Positions 1 to 11,680 of a stretch of DNA of 64,000 nt are shown in pieces. The number at the start of each line of letters is the position of its first letter. The stretch's first letter is position 1. The position numbers and the translations under genes were made by a program. The notes below the pieces were generated by a model. It had not been told where the DNA came from. It worked only from the letters and a program-made list of their open reading frames with translations, and ran no database searches. The stretch comes from Plasmodiophora brassicae (lineage: Eukaryota; Endomyxa: Phytomyxea; Phytomyxea; Plasmodiophorida): the NCBI GenBank assembly GCA_036867785.1, contig CP145422.1, positions 930,001 through 994,000 on the forward strand, written 5' to 3'.

Positions 1-1912
<1,912 letters not shown>

Positions 1913-2050
1913 CGACCTGGCCGTATAGTAAACAACGTATTGTATGCCACCTGACCGCTGCGGGACGTGGAGAACGGGCTGGGGCGTGGGCCTGCCCGTT
2001 GTGCTGGAAGCAGACCCTCGTCGAAGCGACGCGCGCGCGCAGTCCGTCTG

Positions 2051-5000
2051 ATGGGAATGGATACGGACGGGCGCATCGTGGATCGCGACCTGGAGATGAT
2101 TCTGGACGAGGTCGCCGGGGACGACGACGACGACGACGACGACGCGGACCTGGCACCGGTCAACGACCCTGCCGCCTGTCGGGAAAGCGCGCTGGCCGCG
2201 TTCCGTCGCGATGTACGACCGCGTCGCTGTCGGGTCGACGGTGGTACTGATGGTGATGGGGGCAGCACGCCGGGTCCGATGTCGCTGCCGATAGTTTCCA
2301 AGGGCTGGCCAGACTGCCACCGGTCGACGGTATCACCGGTGCAGAGACGGCGACGTGTCTGGCCGCCCACCCGCATTACGTTGTCGTCGGGACGAGCGCC
2401 GGCAAGACCGTCCTGGTCTCGCTTCGCCCGTCGTCATCGTCGAACCGAACGTTGATGAACGAACGGACAAGTACGCCGATCCTCGCGTCCCTCTGCACGC
2501 CTCACCGTATGACAGGAATGCACAGAAGTCGGCAAGTACGGGGCCGTAACCGCGGTCGACATATCCCCAGCGGCGACGTTCGTCGCCAGCGGGTACCAGT
2601 CCGGCTGCGTCGTCATGTACGTGTGGACGCCCTTGCCCGGCGTTCGTCGCATCGTTCGCTGAATCTGTTCCAGATGGGACCTGCAGGCCACGTCAGCACT
2701 GAAGTGCATGACGGGCCTGCACGCGTCGCCGGTTACCGCCCTGCGGTTCAGCGACCTGTCCCGCCCCACCGTGCTCTCGGTTGATGGGCAGGTACGTTCG
2801 GCGGCACCGCCCAATCTACTCGGGACGAGTGACACCCGCGATAGGGTCTCGTACTGGACGTGTCGCTCCAAAAGTACCTGATCGGATGGACCGTCAACCA
2901 CGTCGTTGTTCGGCGGCCAAAGGCGTTGCCAGGCGACGAGGGGCCCGTCAATGCTGTCGCTGTGTTACGTGGCCAACCGGATACTCCAACGCTGTGTGCT
3001 CTGGTCTGCGAAGCCAAGGTCACCGTGACGAAGCTAACGACATCGAAGCCTGCTAGGGTTGGCAGCATCGCTCTGCACCCTGTTGGCGCCCAGGCACTCG
3101 TTGCTTGGACGGTGTGCCAGGGTCGTCCACTGCTATGCGTTGCCCAGGGCGGTGCGATCCGCCAGTTCGAGGTTGACCCTGGCGGCGCGCTTGTCGAGAA
3201 ACCGGTCGCCATGGCGACAGGGGCCGACGCCCAGTTCCTCGCCTTCGTCAACTCGACGATGCTGATCGCCGTGACGAATCTGGAGATGGTTGTGTTCAAT
3301 GTCGTCGCCGGGGCGCTGCTGCAGTCGATCGATATCTCCGTCCTTGCTCAAAGTGGGGCATCGTAAGACGGCCGATTGTTCCTGCACCGCATCTGTTTGA
3401 CGTTTAGCGTCTCAGGTTGACCTTCGCCTGTGCCGTCAACGCCTATGCCCTGGTTATGGATGCTGACGGCGCGCTGTATCAAGTATCGCTTGTCAAGCGG
3501 ATGCACCGGATCCAGCGCTTGCGACGGGACGGCCAGTGGCTCGCAGCCATGGCACTGGCCATCGACGTCCACAAGGACGGGGACGACACCTCCCCGTCCT
3601 CGCGCTCGAAGCTGGCCCAACTCGCAGTCGATTACCTTGACGCTGTCCCCAACGACGAGTTCGGTCGGGCTGGAGCGCTTGAAAACGTTTTCGACTTCTG
3701 CGCTGCCATCGAGGACAACGAGACCATGTTCACTACCGTCTATGCCAGGCAGGAGATGTCTCCTGGCACCTATTTCGACGCGCTTGTCAACTGCGTCCAG
3801 CGGGGCGTGATCAACGACATTCCCGACCGTGTGATCGATTCCTTAATCGCGGACGCCAGAGCGAGAAACACCTTGGATGCAGTAGAGCAAGCCCTTGCTC
3901 GTCTTCGTCCGACAACGTCTGTTCGACGTGTGCTGGTCAAGAACTGCCTATGGAAAGCCCTGCTCGCCATGGCATCTCGAGCGGGATGGCCCATATCTGT
4001 CCCCGTCGGGGAGCTTCTTGACGCCGTCCCGAGTGGCGACGCTGCCGAATCCCTGGCCGTGAGGTTCCTGACGGAACCGACGGCCGATTCCGCCGTTATC
4101 CACCAGCGTATCGCGTACCTGTTCGCCGATGACGCCCGCCACCTTCGCCGCCTCATGCAACCTGGCAAATCGACTGCACTGATCACCGCCTTCCTTGGCG
4201 AGGCGTTGGCGCATCCTCGCATCTGGTCCCTGTCTGTTTCCCCACTGACGCCTCGACTACCCAAACGCCAATCGTCGTTCGCCATCAGGAGCATCCTGGG
4301 TGGCAATGCCGGCAGCCGAACCAGCAGCGCTGGGTCGTCGCCCAGCCCGCCTGCGTTGCAGCGGCAGAGAAGGGTCACTGCCGCCGAGGCCGTCGACGTC
4401 CTTCTCTCAATGATGGTACGGGGTGGTCGCTCGTCGCCGCGCCGAACGTGTCGTTGACCTTGGCGTGCGTTAGGTGAATTCCCGGGACCTGGAGCGCGCC
4501 TCGTCTGGCCTCGAGATTGTCACCCCGCTGTCGCCGTACTGTCGAGCCGACCTGTCGTCCCTGTGCCGCCTGGGACTGTCGCAGGGTCTGATCTCGGGCG
4601 CGATCGTGGTACCCGCTGCTGTGCTTCGCACGGTCATCTCGTACGTGCTCGACGATGCCATCGATGACCACGACGCTGAGCGGATGGCCTGCTCGCTGAT
4701 CGAACGGTTCCCGCCCGACGCGCCAACGGCGTCGTTGCTGCTTCTGTCTGCGATATCGTCGCGTTTGCGCAAGCTGAGCATCGCGTTGCACGACCTGACT
4801 GGGGACGTCGTTGGCTGTGTGGACACTTACCTGCTCGACGGCGCCACCGAGGACCGCATCGGCGTCTTCGAGTACCTCGACAGGCGGCTTCGCGACGATC
4901 CCGCCGCCATCCAAAGGCATCGCGAGGCGATTCTGTCGCGTATCGTGTCGCTCGCTGGCGTCAGCGGGGCTCGCACGTCGGCCCTGGTTGGTGAATTCTA

Positions 5001-6185
5001 CGCGTCCGACCATGTCGCCGTCATTAAGGAACTCGCATGCGTCCCGGAAGCGCAGCTCGACTACCTGCGAGGCGTCCTTGGAGGGTCATCCTCTGCCGAC
5101 ATGCTCGCCTCTGTTCACGAGTTGTACATCGCCCTGCTGGCCGAGCGTGAACCGTCGAACGTCCTGCCGTACGTGGAAGCATTGCTGTCCTTTCATCATC
5201 CGTCCTTATTCGGCTCCCCACAGATACATCCGCTCGCACCACCAGTACTCGATGGATGCCGTGCTCGGCGTCTGCCAACGATTCCAGGTGGTTGACGCCA
5301 CTTCGTTCCTGCTGGAGCGCACCGGGGATGTCGATGCGGCACTGAGCCTGATCGTGTCCACGCTGGAACCGTTGTTCGCCCGGTTGCGGGCCGACATCGC
5401 ATCGGCTGGCATGGTGGCACCGCAGGCTGTCGGCGGTCGCAGGTCGTTCTCTGCCCTCGGCCAGCTCGCCGTCCTGGATGAAATCTACGCGGTCATCGAT
5501 GCGGCCACAGCGCTGTGCCAGCGGCATGCCGATGCGCCCGACAATGACCGCAGGTGGATGTCGCTCCTGGACAAGTTCCTCCGCATGCAGAAAGCGGAAG
5601 GGCGTCGCCGCGAGGTTATCGACGACGCGCTGGTCCGATGCATCCAGCGAGTACTGTCGGCGATGCGAGGGTCAGCGATTCCACCGACCGGGTTGTAGGT
5701 GTTTCCACATCTGACCGTGTGTGTGCCGGTGTAGGTACGTCCCTCTGGAAACCATCCTGCTGCGGATCACGTCGGAGCACGGCGACGCGACGTACGGCGA
5801 GTTCCGGGATACGATCCTGGCCCTGCTCGAGACGCTGGCGTACGAGCACAACATGCTCCGTTTATGCAATGCCATGTTCGTCGACGACGCGCACGACGCG
5901 TCCGTTCGCGTGTGCCAGGACATGGCCCGGCCGATCGTGACCTCATTGCTGCCGGCGACGTCGTGCAGCCAGTGTGGATCGCCCCTGTCGGGAGCCAGCG
6001 CCCTGTTCTACATGTGCGGGCACGTCGCACACGAGGCCTGCGCCGCCCGTAACGATTCGCTGGCTGCATGCCACCTGTGCTTCAGGCCAACGGATACCAT
6101 CGCCGCCTGCAAGCAGCAGCAGCAGCAACGTGGCCGTCGTCGGCACTCGCATCATGCGGCAGGATCATCCATCCAGCTCCCGTAA
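2051..6185 (+). CDS. VPS8: VPS8, CORVET tethering complex subunit
   Basis: CORVET tethers early endosomes with Rab5. I assemble nine exons: 2051-2212, 2266-2470, 2526-2616, 2674-2791, 2845-3362, 3416-4415, 4474-5168, 5224 to about 5670 (or 5694), and 5735-6185; introns are 53-58 nt apart from the last (64 or 40 nt depending on donor). The product is about 1,230 aa. The first exons give an acidic stretch (DDDDDDDD) and a WD40 propeller, with blades such as YVVVGTSAGKTVLVSL and TALRFSD. A long helical solenoid follows, with FLLERTGDVDAALSLI typical of VPS8/VPS41. The C-terminal exon holds YVPLETILLRI and a RING-like finger (CSQCG, then CGHVAHEAC, then CHLC). It ends in a poly-Gln/basic tail. 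Start chosen at the first ATG in frame with the acidic exon. The HOPS paralogue VPS41 is the main alternative; the YVPL segment plus RING favour VPS8. Confidence 0.85.
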
Positions 6186-6457
6186 TACAATAGCCGAGAT
6201 TCCCAGCCACCCGCCGACCCTACCGGCGTACTTGCTCGGTGTAGGGCCCAGCTAGTCAAGAAGACCTCCCCGGTCCCGCGGGAGGCAACGACAGCGGCCG
6301 GACCGCCGAACGCACAGCATCCAGTGTGAGTTCGTGAGCGACGGCCTTCCAAGGTTCCAACCCTGACGCGCCCCGGCTGCTTGCAGGCACAGTGGGCGGC
6401 CAGAGCGATCGGTCGAGCCGTTGGACACGTCGTCGGCGACGGGGATAGCGCGCGACC

Positions 6458-6661
6458 ATGAGCGACGACCAGCTGGCGAAGAAGTATGCGGAGCTGGAGC
6501 ACCTGAAGCAGGAGGCGAACGCGCTGAAGGAGGCCATGATGCCGGAGCAGGCCGCCGCCAAGATCGTGTCGTTCATCCAACAAAAGACGGACCCGTTCCT
6601 CGAGCACGACAACGACTGGGTCCACGACCGGAACGCGGGATGCGCGTGCGCCATCATGTGA
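6458..6661 (+). CDS. Heterotrimeric G protein gamma subunit
   Basis: Single-exon protein of 67 aa, the usual size of G-gamma. It starts with an amphipathic, coiled-coil-prone helix (LAKKYAELEHLKQEANALKE), carries a DPF motif in the second helix region as gamma subunits do, and ends in a CaaX box (CAIM) preceded by another cysteine, so prenylation and perhaps palmitoylation are expected. It would pair with a G-beta propeller at the plasma membrane. No G-alpha or G-beta gene lies in the window. Flanking gaps of about 270-280 bases show no other gene. The family call rests on size, CaaX box and DPF; the array of seven-helix proteins downstream makes it of interest, but no physical link is shown. 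Confidence 0.82.
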   Translation: MSDDQLAKKYAELEHLKQEANALKEAMMPEQAAAKIVSFIQQKTDPFLEHDNDWVHDRNAGCACAIM

Positions 6662-6922
6662 TGATGGTCTGACAACCCTTGGTACGCCCCTCGCACATTC
6701 GCAGACTCTACCCAATCGTATGTATAAACGGACGGCGCCCTGGCGAGTTCCTCGGCTGCGTTTCGGTTGTTGTGCCGCCCTGCAACCGTCCCCGCTGCTA
6801 CCGGGCAGGCGGCGCCCGTCTACCTACCTAGCGATGCCTACCGGGTGTCTGCGGGTCCACTTCCGTCAAGCGTGCGGCCGTTCGCCAAAGTTCGGCACTG
6901 ACCAATCTCGAAATTAATCGCG

Positions 6923-6940
6923 GCACACACGCACACACAG
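6923..6940 (+). repeat. CA-rich microsatellite just upstream of the ankyrin gene
   Basis: A short CA-rich run (CACACACGCACACACA) ends five bases before the ATG at 6945. A second, longer CA run sits in the same position before the next gene. Confidence 0.6.
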
Positions 6941-6944
6941 TGCA

Positions 6945-7520
6945 ATGGGAGCTTGTTCCAGCAACCAGCTGTCCACCGGTACGGGGCACAGGCAGCGCAT
7001 TGGGATCTACTTGTCGTTCGGGTATGCAGGTAAGCTGGAGGCGGCCATCCAGCGCGGCGCCCCGATCCCGGACGACCTGGACGGCGTCCCGGTCTTGTTC
7101 TGGTGCCTGCAGAAACCCATCGAGGGCATGCACGGCGCAAACCAGCACGCCAGGTGCGTCCGCCTGCTGATCGATGCCGGGGCCGATCCGAACGCCATCC
7201 ATCCCGAGTCGCGCGAGTCCCTTCTCCTGGCCAGCATCCGCTTCGGCGACACGCAGATCGTCGCGGCCGTCATCGACGGCGGCGCCGATGTCAACGCCGT
7301 GTCCGGTGCCGCGAACACATCGCCGCTAGCCCTGGCCGACAGCCTGGGCCGGGCCGACATCGCCGCCCTGCTGATCGACGCCGGCGCATCACCTACCCCG
7401 GACGCGACCCCAGTCCTGCATGAGGTGCACGCGGGCATAAAGCAGCGCGCGCGGGCGCGGGGCCCCTGTTCCATTCGAATGGTCGAATCGCGAAAAACGC
7501 GCCGGCAAAACATGCGATAA
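6945..7520 (+). CDS. Ankyrin-repeat protein with N-myristoylation signal
   Basis: Single exon, 191 aa. The N-terminus MGACSSNQ fits N-myristoylation (Gly2, Ser6) with Cys4 as a likely palmitoylation site, so the protein is probably membrane-anchored. About three ankyrin repeats follow (LLIDAGADPNAIH, AVIDGGADVNAVS, LLIDAGASPTPD). The last 45 residues are basic (RARARGPC, ESRKTRRQNMR) and unlike the rest, so the true C-terminus may lie at an unseen splice after about 7420. No enzymatic domain is visible. Partner and pathway unknown; the fold is a protein-binding scaffold. Confidence 0.7.
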   Translation: MGACSSNQLSTGTGHRQRIGIYLSFGYAGKLEAAIQRGAPIPDDLDGVPVLFWCLQKPIEGMHGANQHARCVRLLIDAGADPNAIHPESRESLLLASIRFGDTQIVAAVIDGGADVNAVSGAANTSPLALADSLGRADIAALLIDAGASPTPDATPVLHEVHAGIKQRARARGPCSIRMVESRKTRRQNMR

Positions 7521-7647
7521 ACTCAGGGGGAACTCCGGCTCCCATTTCGTTGTTTTTTTTTCGTTTTGGCTCGAGGAGCGAAACCCCGGGCGCGTTCCAA
7601 TTTGGGGAGGGGACGGCGATGTCGTTCCGCCGGATCTGACGTTCGCC

Positions 7648-7671
7648 GCACACACACACACACGCACACAC
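7648..7671 (+). repeat. (CA)n microsatellite before the 7681 start codon
   Basis: About twelve CA units with one G interruption, ending ten bases upstream of the ATG at 7681, so it probably lies in the 5' leader of that gene. Confidence 0.8.
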
Positions 7672-7680
7672 TGGTCTCGC

Positions 7681-8712
7681 ATGGCGGATACGAGCTCGGT
7701 GATGTCCGACAGCTCGGACGAGGCCGTCACGAGCATGTCGTCGCCGTGCGTGGCCCGGGCGGCGCAGTCGTCGTCGCTGTCGTCGTCGAGCGACCCGGTC
7801 GTGCTGGTCGCGGCCCGCCCCGAGCACCTGCAGGTCGGCCGGACGGTCTACGTCCGCGACCAGCGCGCCGTCATCGTCGAGATGGACTTCCCGAACGTGT
7901 TCTGGTGTTTCGACGGCGGCGAACGCGTCAAGCACCGCAACTATGAGATCGACCGCGACCTGTTCCAGGTCGTCCAGGGCACGGAGGTCGTCAAGGACCC
8001 GGCCGTATCGCGGAGCCTGTTCCCGGCGAACCCGTCAGGCCGACCTGCTGCCGACGGCCACGACAGCGACGACGCCGATGACGAACCGGAAGGCGACGAC
8101 GCGGCCGTGGAGACGGTCGCCAATGGGCTCATGTCCATGCTGAGCGTTCGCCCGAGGGCCCTGGAATACGTGAACGAGGCGGACGCGTTCGTCGAGAACG
8201 CGGCGACGAACTCGCGCGTCCACCTGCTGCAGTGCCAGCGCTCGTCGTTCCAGTTCTTCAACCGGCTGGCGCACGCGTTCCTCGAGTCGTGCAACGACTG
8301 CGTCGTCGAGTACCCGTCGTGCATATCGAGCGTCGAGATCCTGAAGTGCTTCGCGACCAGGCTGCACTGCGGCGAGACGTGCGGCACGGTCACCATCGAA
8401 TCATCGTCCGACATCGCCCTGTCGTTCCCGGCGTCGTCTCCCTCGATGCTCTGCGTCTGCACGAACGTGACCGGCGTCCGCCTGCTGGCCCAGCGGAACG
8501 GCGAAACGGTCGGCGAGACGGTCGTCGAGGTGCACGACGACCCCGCGCCCGCTGCCGCCGGCGAAGGCGCCGTCGAGGGCGCGCCCGCCCCTGTCCCCCT
8601 GGAGCACACGCAAATACGCGTCCTCTGGGATGGCGCGACGTTCCACAGCAGCAGGATCGAACGCGATGGCCAGAACGGGGCGGGCAACATCCGGAATCTG
8701 AACAATCTTTAA
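7681..8712 (+). CDS. Uncharacterised 343-aa protein
   Basis: Single open exon with strong GC-rich codon bias like its neighbours. Residues 1-40 are a Ser-rich, low-complexity leader. Residues about 45-95 form a compact hydrophobic module (VGRTVYVRDQRAVIVEMD, then FWCFDGGERV) that could be a small beta-barrel of the Tudor/SH3 kind; that is only an impression. An acidic linker (about 115-140) and a cysteine-containing globular half (about 155-265: two CxxC-like spacings, CNDCVVEYPSC and CGETCG) follow, then an Ala/Pro-rich segment and a charged tail. I do not recognise the family. No TM helix or signal peptide. Confidence 0.6.
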   Translation: MADTSSVMSDSSDEAVTSMSSPCVARAAQSSSLSSSSDPVVLVAARPEHLQVGRTVYVRDQRAVIVEMDFPNVFWCFDGGERVKHRNYEIDRDLFQVVQGTEVVKDPAVSRSLFPANPSGRPAADGHDSDDADDEPEGDDAAVETVANGLMSMLSVRPRALEYVNEADAFVENAATNSRVHLLQCQRSSFQFFNRLAHAFLESCNDCVVEYPSCISSVEILKCFATRLHCGETCGTVTIESSSDIALSFPASSPSMLCVCTNVTGVRLLAQRNGETVGETVVEVHDDPAPAAAGEGAVEGAPAPVPLEHTQIRVLWDGATFHSSRIERDGQNGAGNIRNLNNL

Positions 8713-8779
8713 ACTAGTGCACACGTACCGTCGTCGTAGCACCGGATCGACTGGGGTACGTACGCCCAGATAGGCGCAG

Positions 8780-9079
8780 ATGGACTTGGACGGGCACGCC
8801 CGCGGGCTGGCGAACGCGCTGCTGGACCGCGTCATGGGCCAGCCAAAGGCCCTGCGCGCCATGCAGGACGTTGCGCCCGTGCTGCTGGAGGGCCTGATCA
8901 AGATGCTGGAGCAGCGGGAGCGGTCGGGCGGCGAGTCGGCCGATCCGCTCCAGTTCCTGGCGTCGTACCTGATGAGGAACAACCCGAGGAATGCGCACCA
9001 CGCGCAGTCGACAAGGAAGGCATCTAGCAGCCGCACGCCGACCATCCAAGTCTACAAAGACGCCCTGCAGGGCAAATAA
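8780..9079 (+). CDS. Dpy-30-motif protein
   Basis: Single exon, 99 aa. The centre (VLLEGLIKML, then DPLQFLASYLMRNNPR) matches the Dpy-30 dimerisation motif, in which a helix pair is followed by NP/DP-I-x-FLAxYLL. Dpy-30 proteins are core parts of COMPASS-type histone H3K4 methyltransferases, and related motifs also occur in flagellar radial-spoke and adenylate-kinase proteins. The basic Ser/Thr tail is not conserved. The gene is close to the size of Dpy-30 itself. I cannot tell the chromatin form from the axonemal form by sequence alone. Confidence 0.65.
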   Translation: MDLDGHARGLANALLDRVMGQPKALRAMQDVAPVLLEGLIKMLEQRERSGGESADPLQFLASYLMRNNPRNAHHAQSTRKASSSRTPTIQVYKDALQGK

Positions 9080-9168
9080 GAGACGACGGATGCATTGAAG
9101 CAGGGCGGGCTTGATATGGCCGGTTTCTAGTCAGGGAGAGTGGATGGGAACGGATAGCGGTTAGTTCA

Positions 9169-9765
9169 TCAGGCGGCGGTAACGGCCCCGTTTGCTTCCT
9201 GCTGCGATGGCGCCTTGCTGGTGAGGTGCTTGATCGAAGCGTATACGCTGAGCGCCTGCATGAGCGTCGCGACTGTCAGGAGTGACGCGAAGACGCAGAC
9301 AGACGTTATCGCTCCGACTCCGGGATAGTCGCCCTTTGCGATGCCGCCAGTGCTGACAGCCTGGGCACGATTTCGACTTGTCAGTCGGATTGGCTGCGCA
9401 TGCCCAGAGGTGGTTACCTCGATCAGCGCGAACTGCGACAACAGGACGTTGACGGTAATCCAGGCCCCGATGACGTGGTCGCGACGCGTGTTGGGCTTGA
9501 CCATCAGGACGGTGGTGGCGATGGCCGGGAACAGAAACAGGAACGTGGACCAGACGAGCGCAAACTGGTCATTCGACGTAAACGGCACGTGGCCGGCGGC
9601 CACCCACGATGACAGTGCAAACCCGACCGTGCTGATCTGCGTTGCCACCCATGCCCCGAACAGCACCTTCAGCGGCACGGCTGCGTTCACGTCGAGCCCG
9701 AGCAGACCCGGGACGTCCATTGCACCGCTTCGAATACTGCGACTCGGACGCTCCGCACCATTCAT
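9169..9765 (-). CDS. Four-TM membrane protein of unknown function
   Basis: 198 aa, single exon, opposite strand to its neighbours; the start is taken as the ATG at 9765. Four hydrophobic helices are visible: VLFGAWVATQISTVGFALSS, FALVWSTFLFLFPAIATTVL, VIGAWITVNVLLSQFALIEV and SVCVFASLLTVATLMQALSV. A larger loop lies between helices 3 and 4. The overall plan resembles MARVEL/tetraspan-like proteins but lacks a signature I can name. It converges with the Dpy-30-like gene and is divergent from MOCS1A, with which it shares the 9766-10112 upstream region. Confidence 0.55.
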   Translation of the reverse strand: MNGAERPSRSIRSGAMDVPGLLGLDVNAAVPLKVLFGAWVATQISTVGFALSSWVAAGHVPFTSNDQFALVWSTFLFLFPAIATTVLMVKPNTRRDHVIGAWITVNVLLSQFALIEVTTSGHAQPIRLTSRNRAQAVSTGGIAKGDYPGVGAITSVCVFASLLTVATLMQALSVYASIKHLTSKAPSQQEANGAVTAA

Positions 9766-10112
9766 GCTCACCGAATCCGGCCACCTGCTGCCGGTGTAAC
9801 CACGTGGGCGCAGCGCTCGCGATCCTGGCAGCGTGCGTCAGACCCCGTGCTGCACGATGCGCAGATGCAGCCCGCGCATACAAGCCCGCACTGGCAGACT
9901 GGGTGCAGCAGACCCCGGGAACTGCCGTCTGCAGACGTGTATGTACTACAACCGGGGGGTTCGGATCTGTCCGGTGGCTGCCGGCCCGCACCTGGTGCGC
10001 AAAATTGGGCACAAAGGGTCGCCCCCGGCGATGTGCGAGCTGCAGACAGAGCGCCGCTGGCTGCAATCCGCAGTTCCGCTCCGCGTCAAAGTGCGCGTGC
10101 GGGCGACGCGCA
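9766..10112. promoter_or_regulatory. Shared upstream region of the four-TM gene and MOCS1A
   Basis: About 350 bases between two divergent starts. No TATA box, repeat or further gene can be made out; open frames here are shadows of GC-rich DNA. Confidence 0.35.
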
Positions 10113-11569
10113 ATGATCATGTTCCAGCGGGGGGCGGCACGTCGTCTTGCCGGGCGCCGCTGCTCGACAGCGCCGGCTGCGGCCCAGAAGCCGACCAAGG
10201 CGCCAGGTCCGGATCCGGCGACGCTGACTGACAAATTCGGGCGGCGCCATTCGTACCTTCGGATATCGCTGACCGAGGTCGGCGGGTTCGCGGCCGATCC
10301 TGCCATTAACGCCGTCCGCTGACCGCTCTGTGTGTACGTCAGCGATGTAACCTGCGATGTCATTACTGTATGCCAGAGCAAGGCGTCACGCTGACGCCGT
10401 CGGAGAAGTTGCTGACGGCGAAGGAGATCCAGCGAGTGGCCAGTGTCTTTGTCAAGGCCGGCGTGAACAAGATCCGGTTGACTGGGGGCGAACCTCTAAT
10501 CAGAAAGTCGGCCAGAGTGCTCCCGTTATGTGCGTTTGCACTCCCGAGCTGACTGGTCTCCGGGGTTAGGGACCTGCCGCAAATTGTCGAATCGCTGGGC
10601 GACCTTCGTGCCGATGGCCTCGAATCGATTTCAATGACGACGAACGGGATCCGCCTGCAGGCGAGTCTAGTCGACCTAATCTACGCTGGTCTGAACACGG
10701 TCAATGTGTCTCTGGACACGATGGGTGCGTCGACATACGAACGGGCCCTCGGACAACGGTTACCAACTGTGGTCGTCGTGTAGATTCGCTGCGATTTCAG
10801 CTGATCTCGAAGCGTATGGGGCACCACCTCGTCATACGAGGGATCCTGGCCGCTGTCGACGCCTATGAGGCTGGCCACTTGGATTCGGTCAAGGTCAACT
10901 GCGTTGTCATGCGAAATATCAACGCGGACGAGATCCTGGACTTTGTCGGCTTTGCGCGTATCCACCCAGTCGCGATACGTTTCATCGAGTTCATGCCGTT
11001 CGCCGACAACACGTTCAACAAGGACAAGTTCGTGTCTTATGCGGAAATGCTCGACATCGTTCGTCAGGTCGGGCGCGAACGTTCGCCATGAATCCGGGAC
11101 CTGACCTGGGGTACGTACAGAAACACCCTGGCCTTCAGCGGCAACCCAGCGGCCCGAACGATACTGCGAAGGTCTATACGATCCCTGAACATGTTGGCCA
11201 CATCGGCTTCATATCATCGATGAGGTACACCCGGGGCGTCCCCTTCCGTTTCGACGCGACCAACAGTTGCTTGATTTTAGTGAGCACTTCTGCGATTCAT
11301 GCAACCGCCTCCGTATCACAGCTGACGGAAACCTGAAGGTCGCTTCTCCCTCAAACGCCTGCTGCTGTGCTTATTCTATTGAACAGGTTTGCCTGTTCGA
11401 TAAGAGCGAAGTCAGTCTCAGAGACGCTTTACGCGGCGGCTGCAGTGACGAGGAGCTAGCCGCCCTGGTCAGCAGGACCGTCAAGCTCAAGAAGGCTCGC
11501 CATGCGGGACTGGACACGCTGGACGTCATCAAAGGTCTGAACAGACCAATGATCACGATTGGTGGCTAA
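10113..11569 (+). CDS. MOCS1A: MOCS1A / MoaA, GTP 3',8-cyclase (molybdenum cofactor), mitochondrial
   Basis: Radical-SAM enzyme that, with MoaC, turns GTP into cyclic pyranopterin monophosphate. Seven exons: 10113-10277, 10343-10506, 10570-10724, 10784-11067, 11121-11224, 11281-11338 and 11387-11569, giving 370 aa in an unbroken frame. The first 25 residues are rich in Arg and Ala with no acidic residue ([17 protein letters not shown]), a mitochondrial presequence. Then come [15 protein letters not shown], the first cluster CNLRCHYC split by intron 1 just upstream, [26 protein letters not shown], the second cluster [21 protein letters not shown], and the terminal di-glycine (ITIGG) needed by MoaA for catalysis. 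Introns are 48-65 nt. MOCS1B follows on the same strand 1.8 kb downstream. Confidence 0.95.
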
Positions 11570-11680
11570 AGCAAGAACGTGTAATAAACGCCATCCGGAA
11601 CGCAGTGCTGCTCAGAGTGTCCTCTGTACAAGGGCAGGCCCTGTTGCGGAGGCGTGATGAATTAGGTGGCCACCGATGCT

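Noticed and set aside
2113-2160. Arg-rich and other-frame readings of the GACGAC repeat as separate proteins
   Set aside because: Only the Asp frame continues across introns into the VPS8 propeller.
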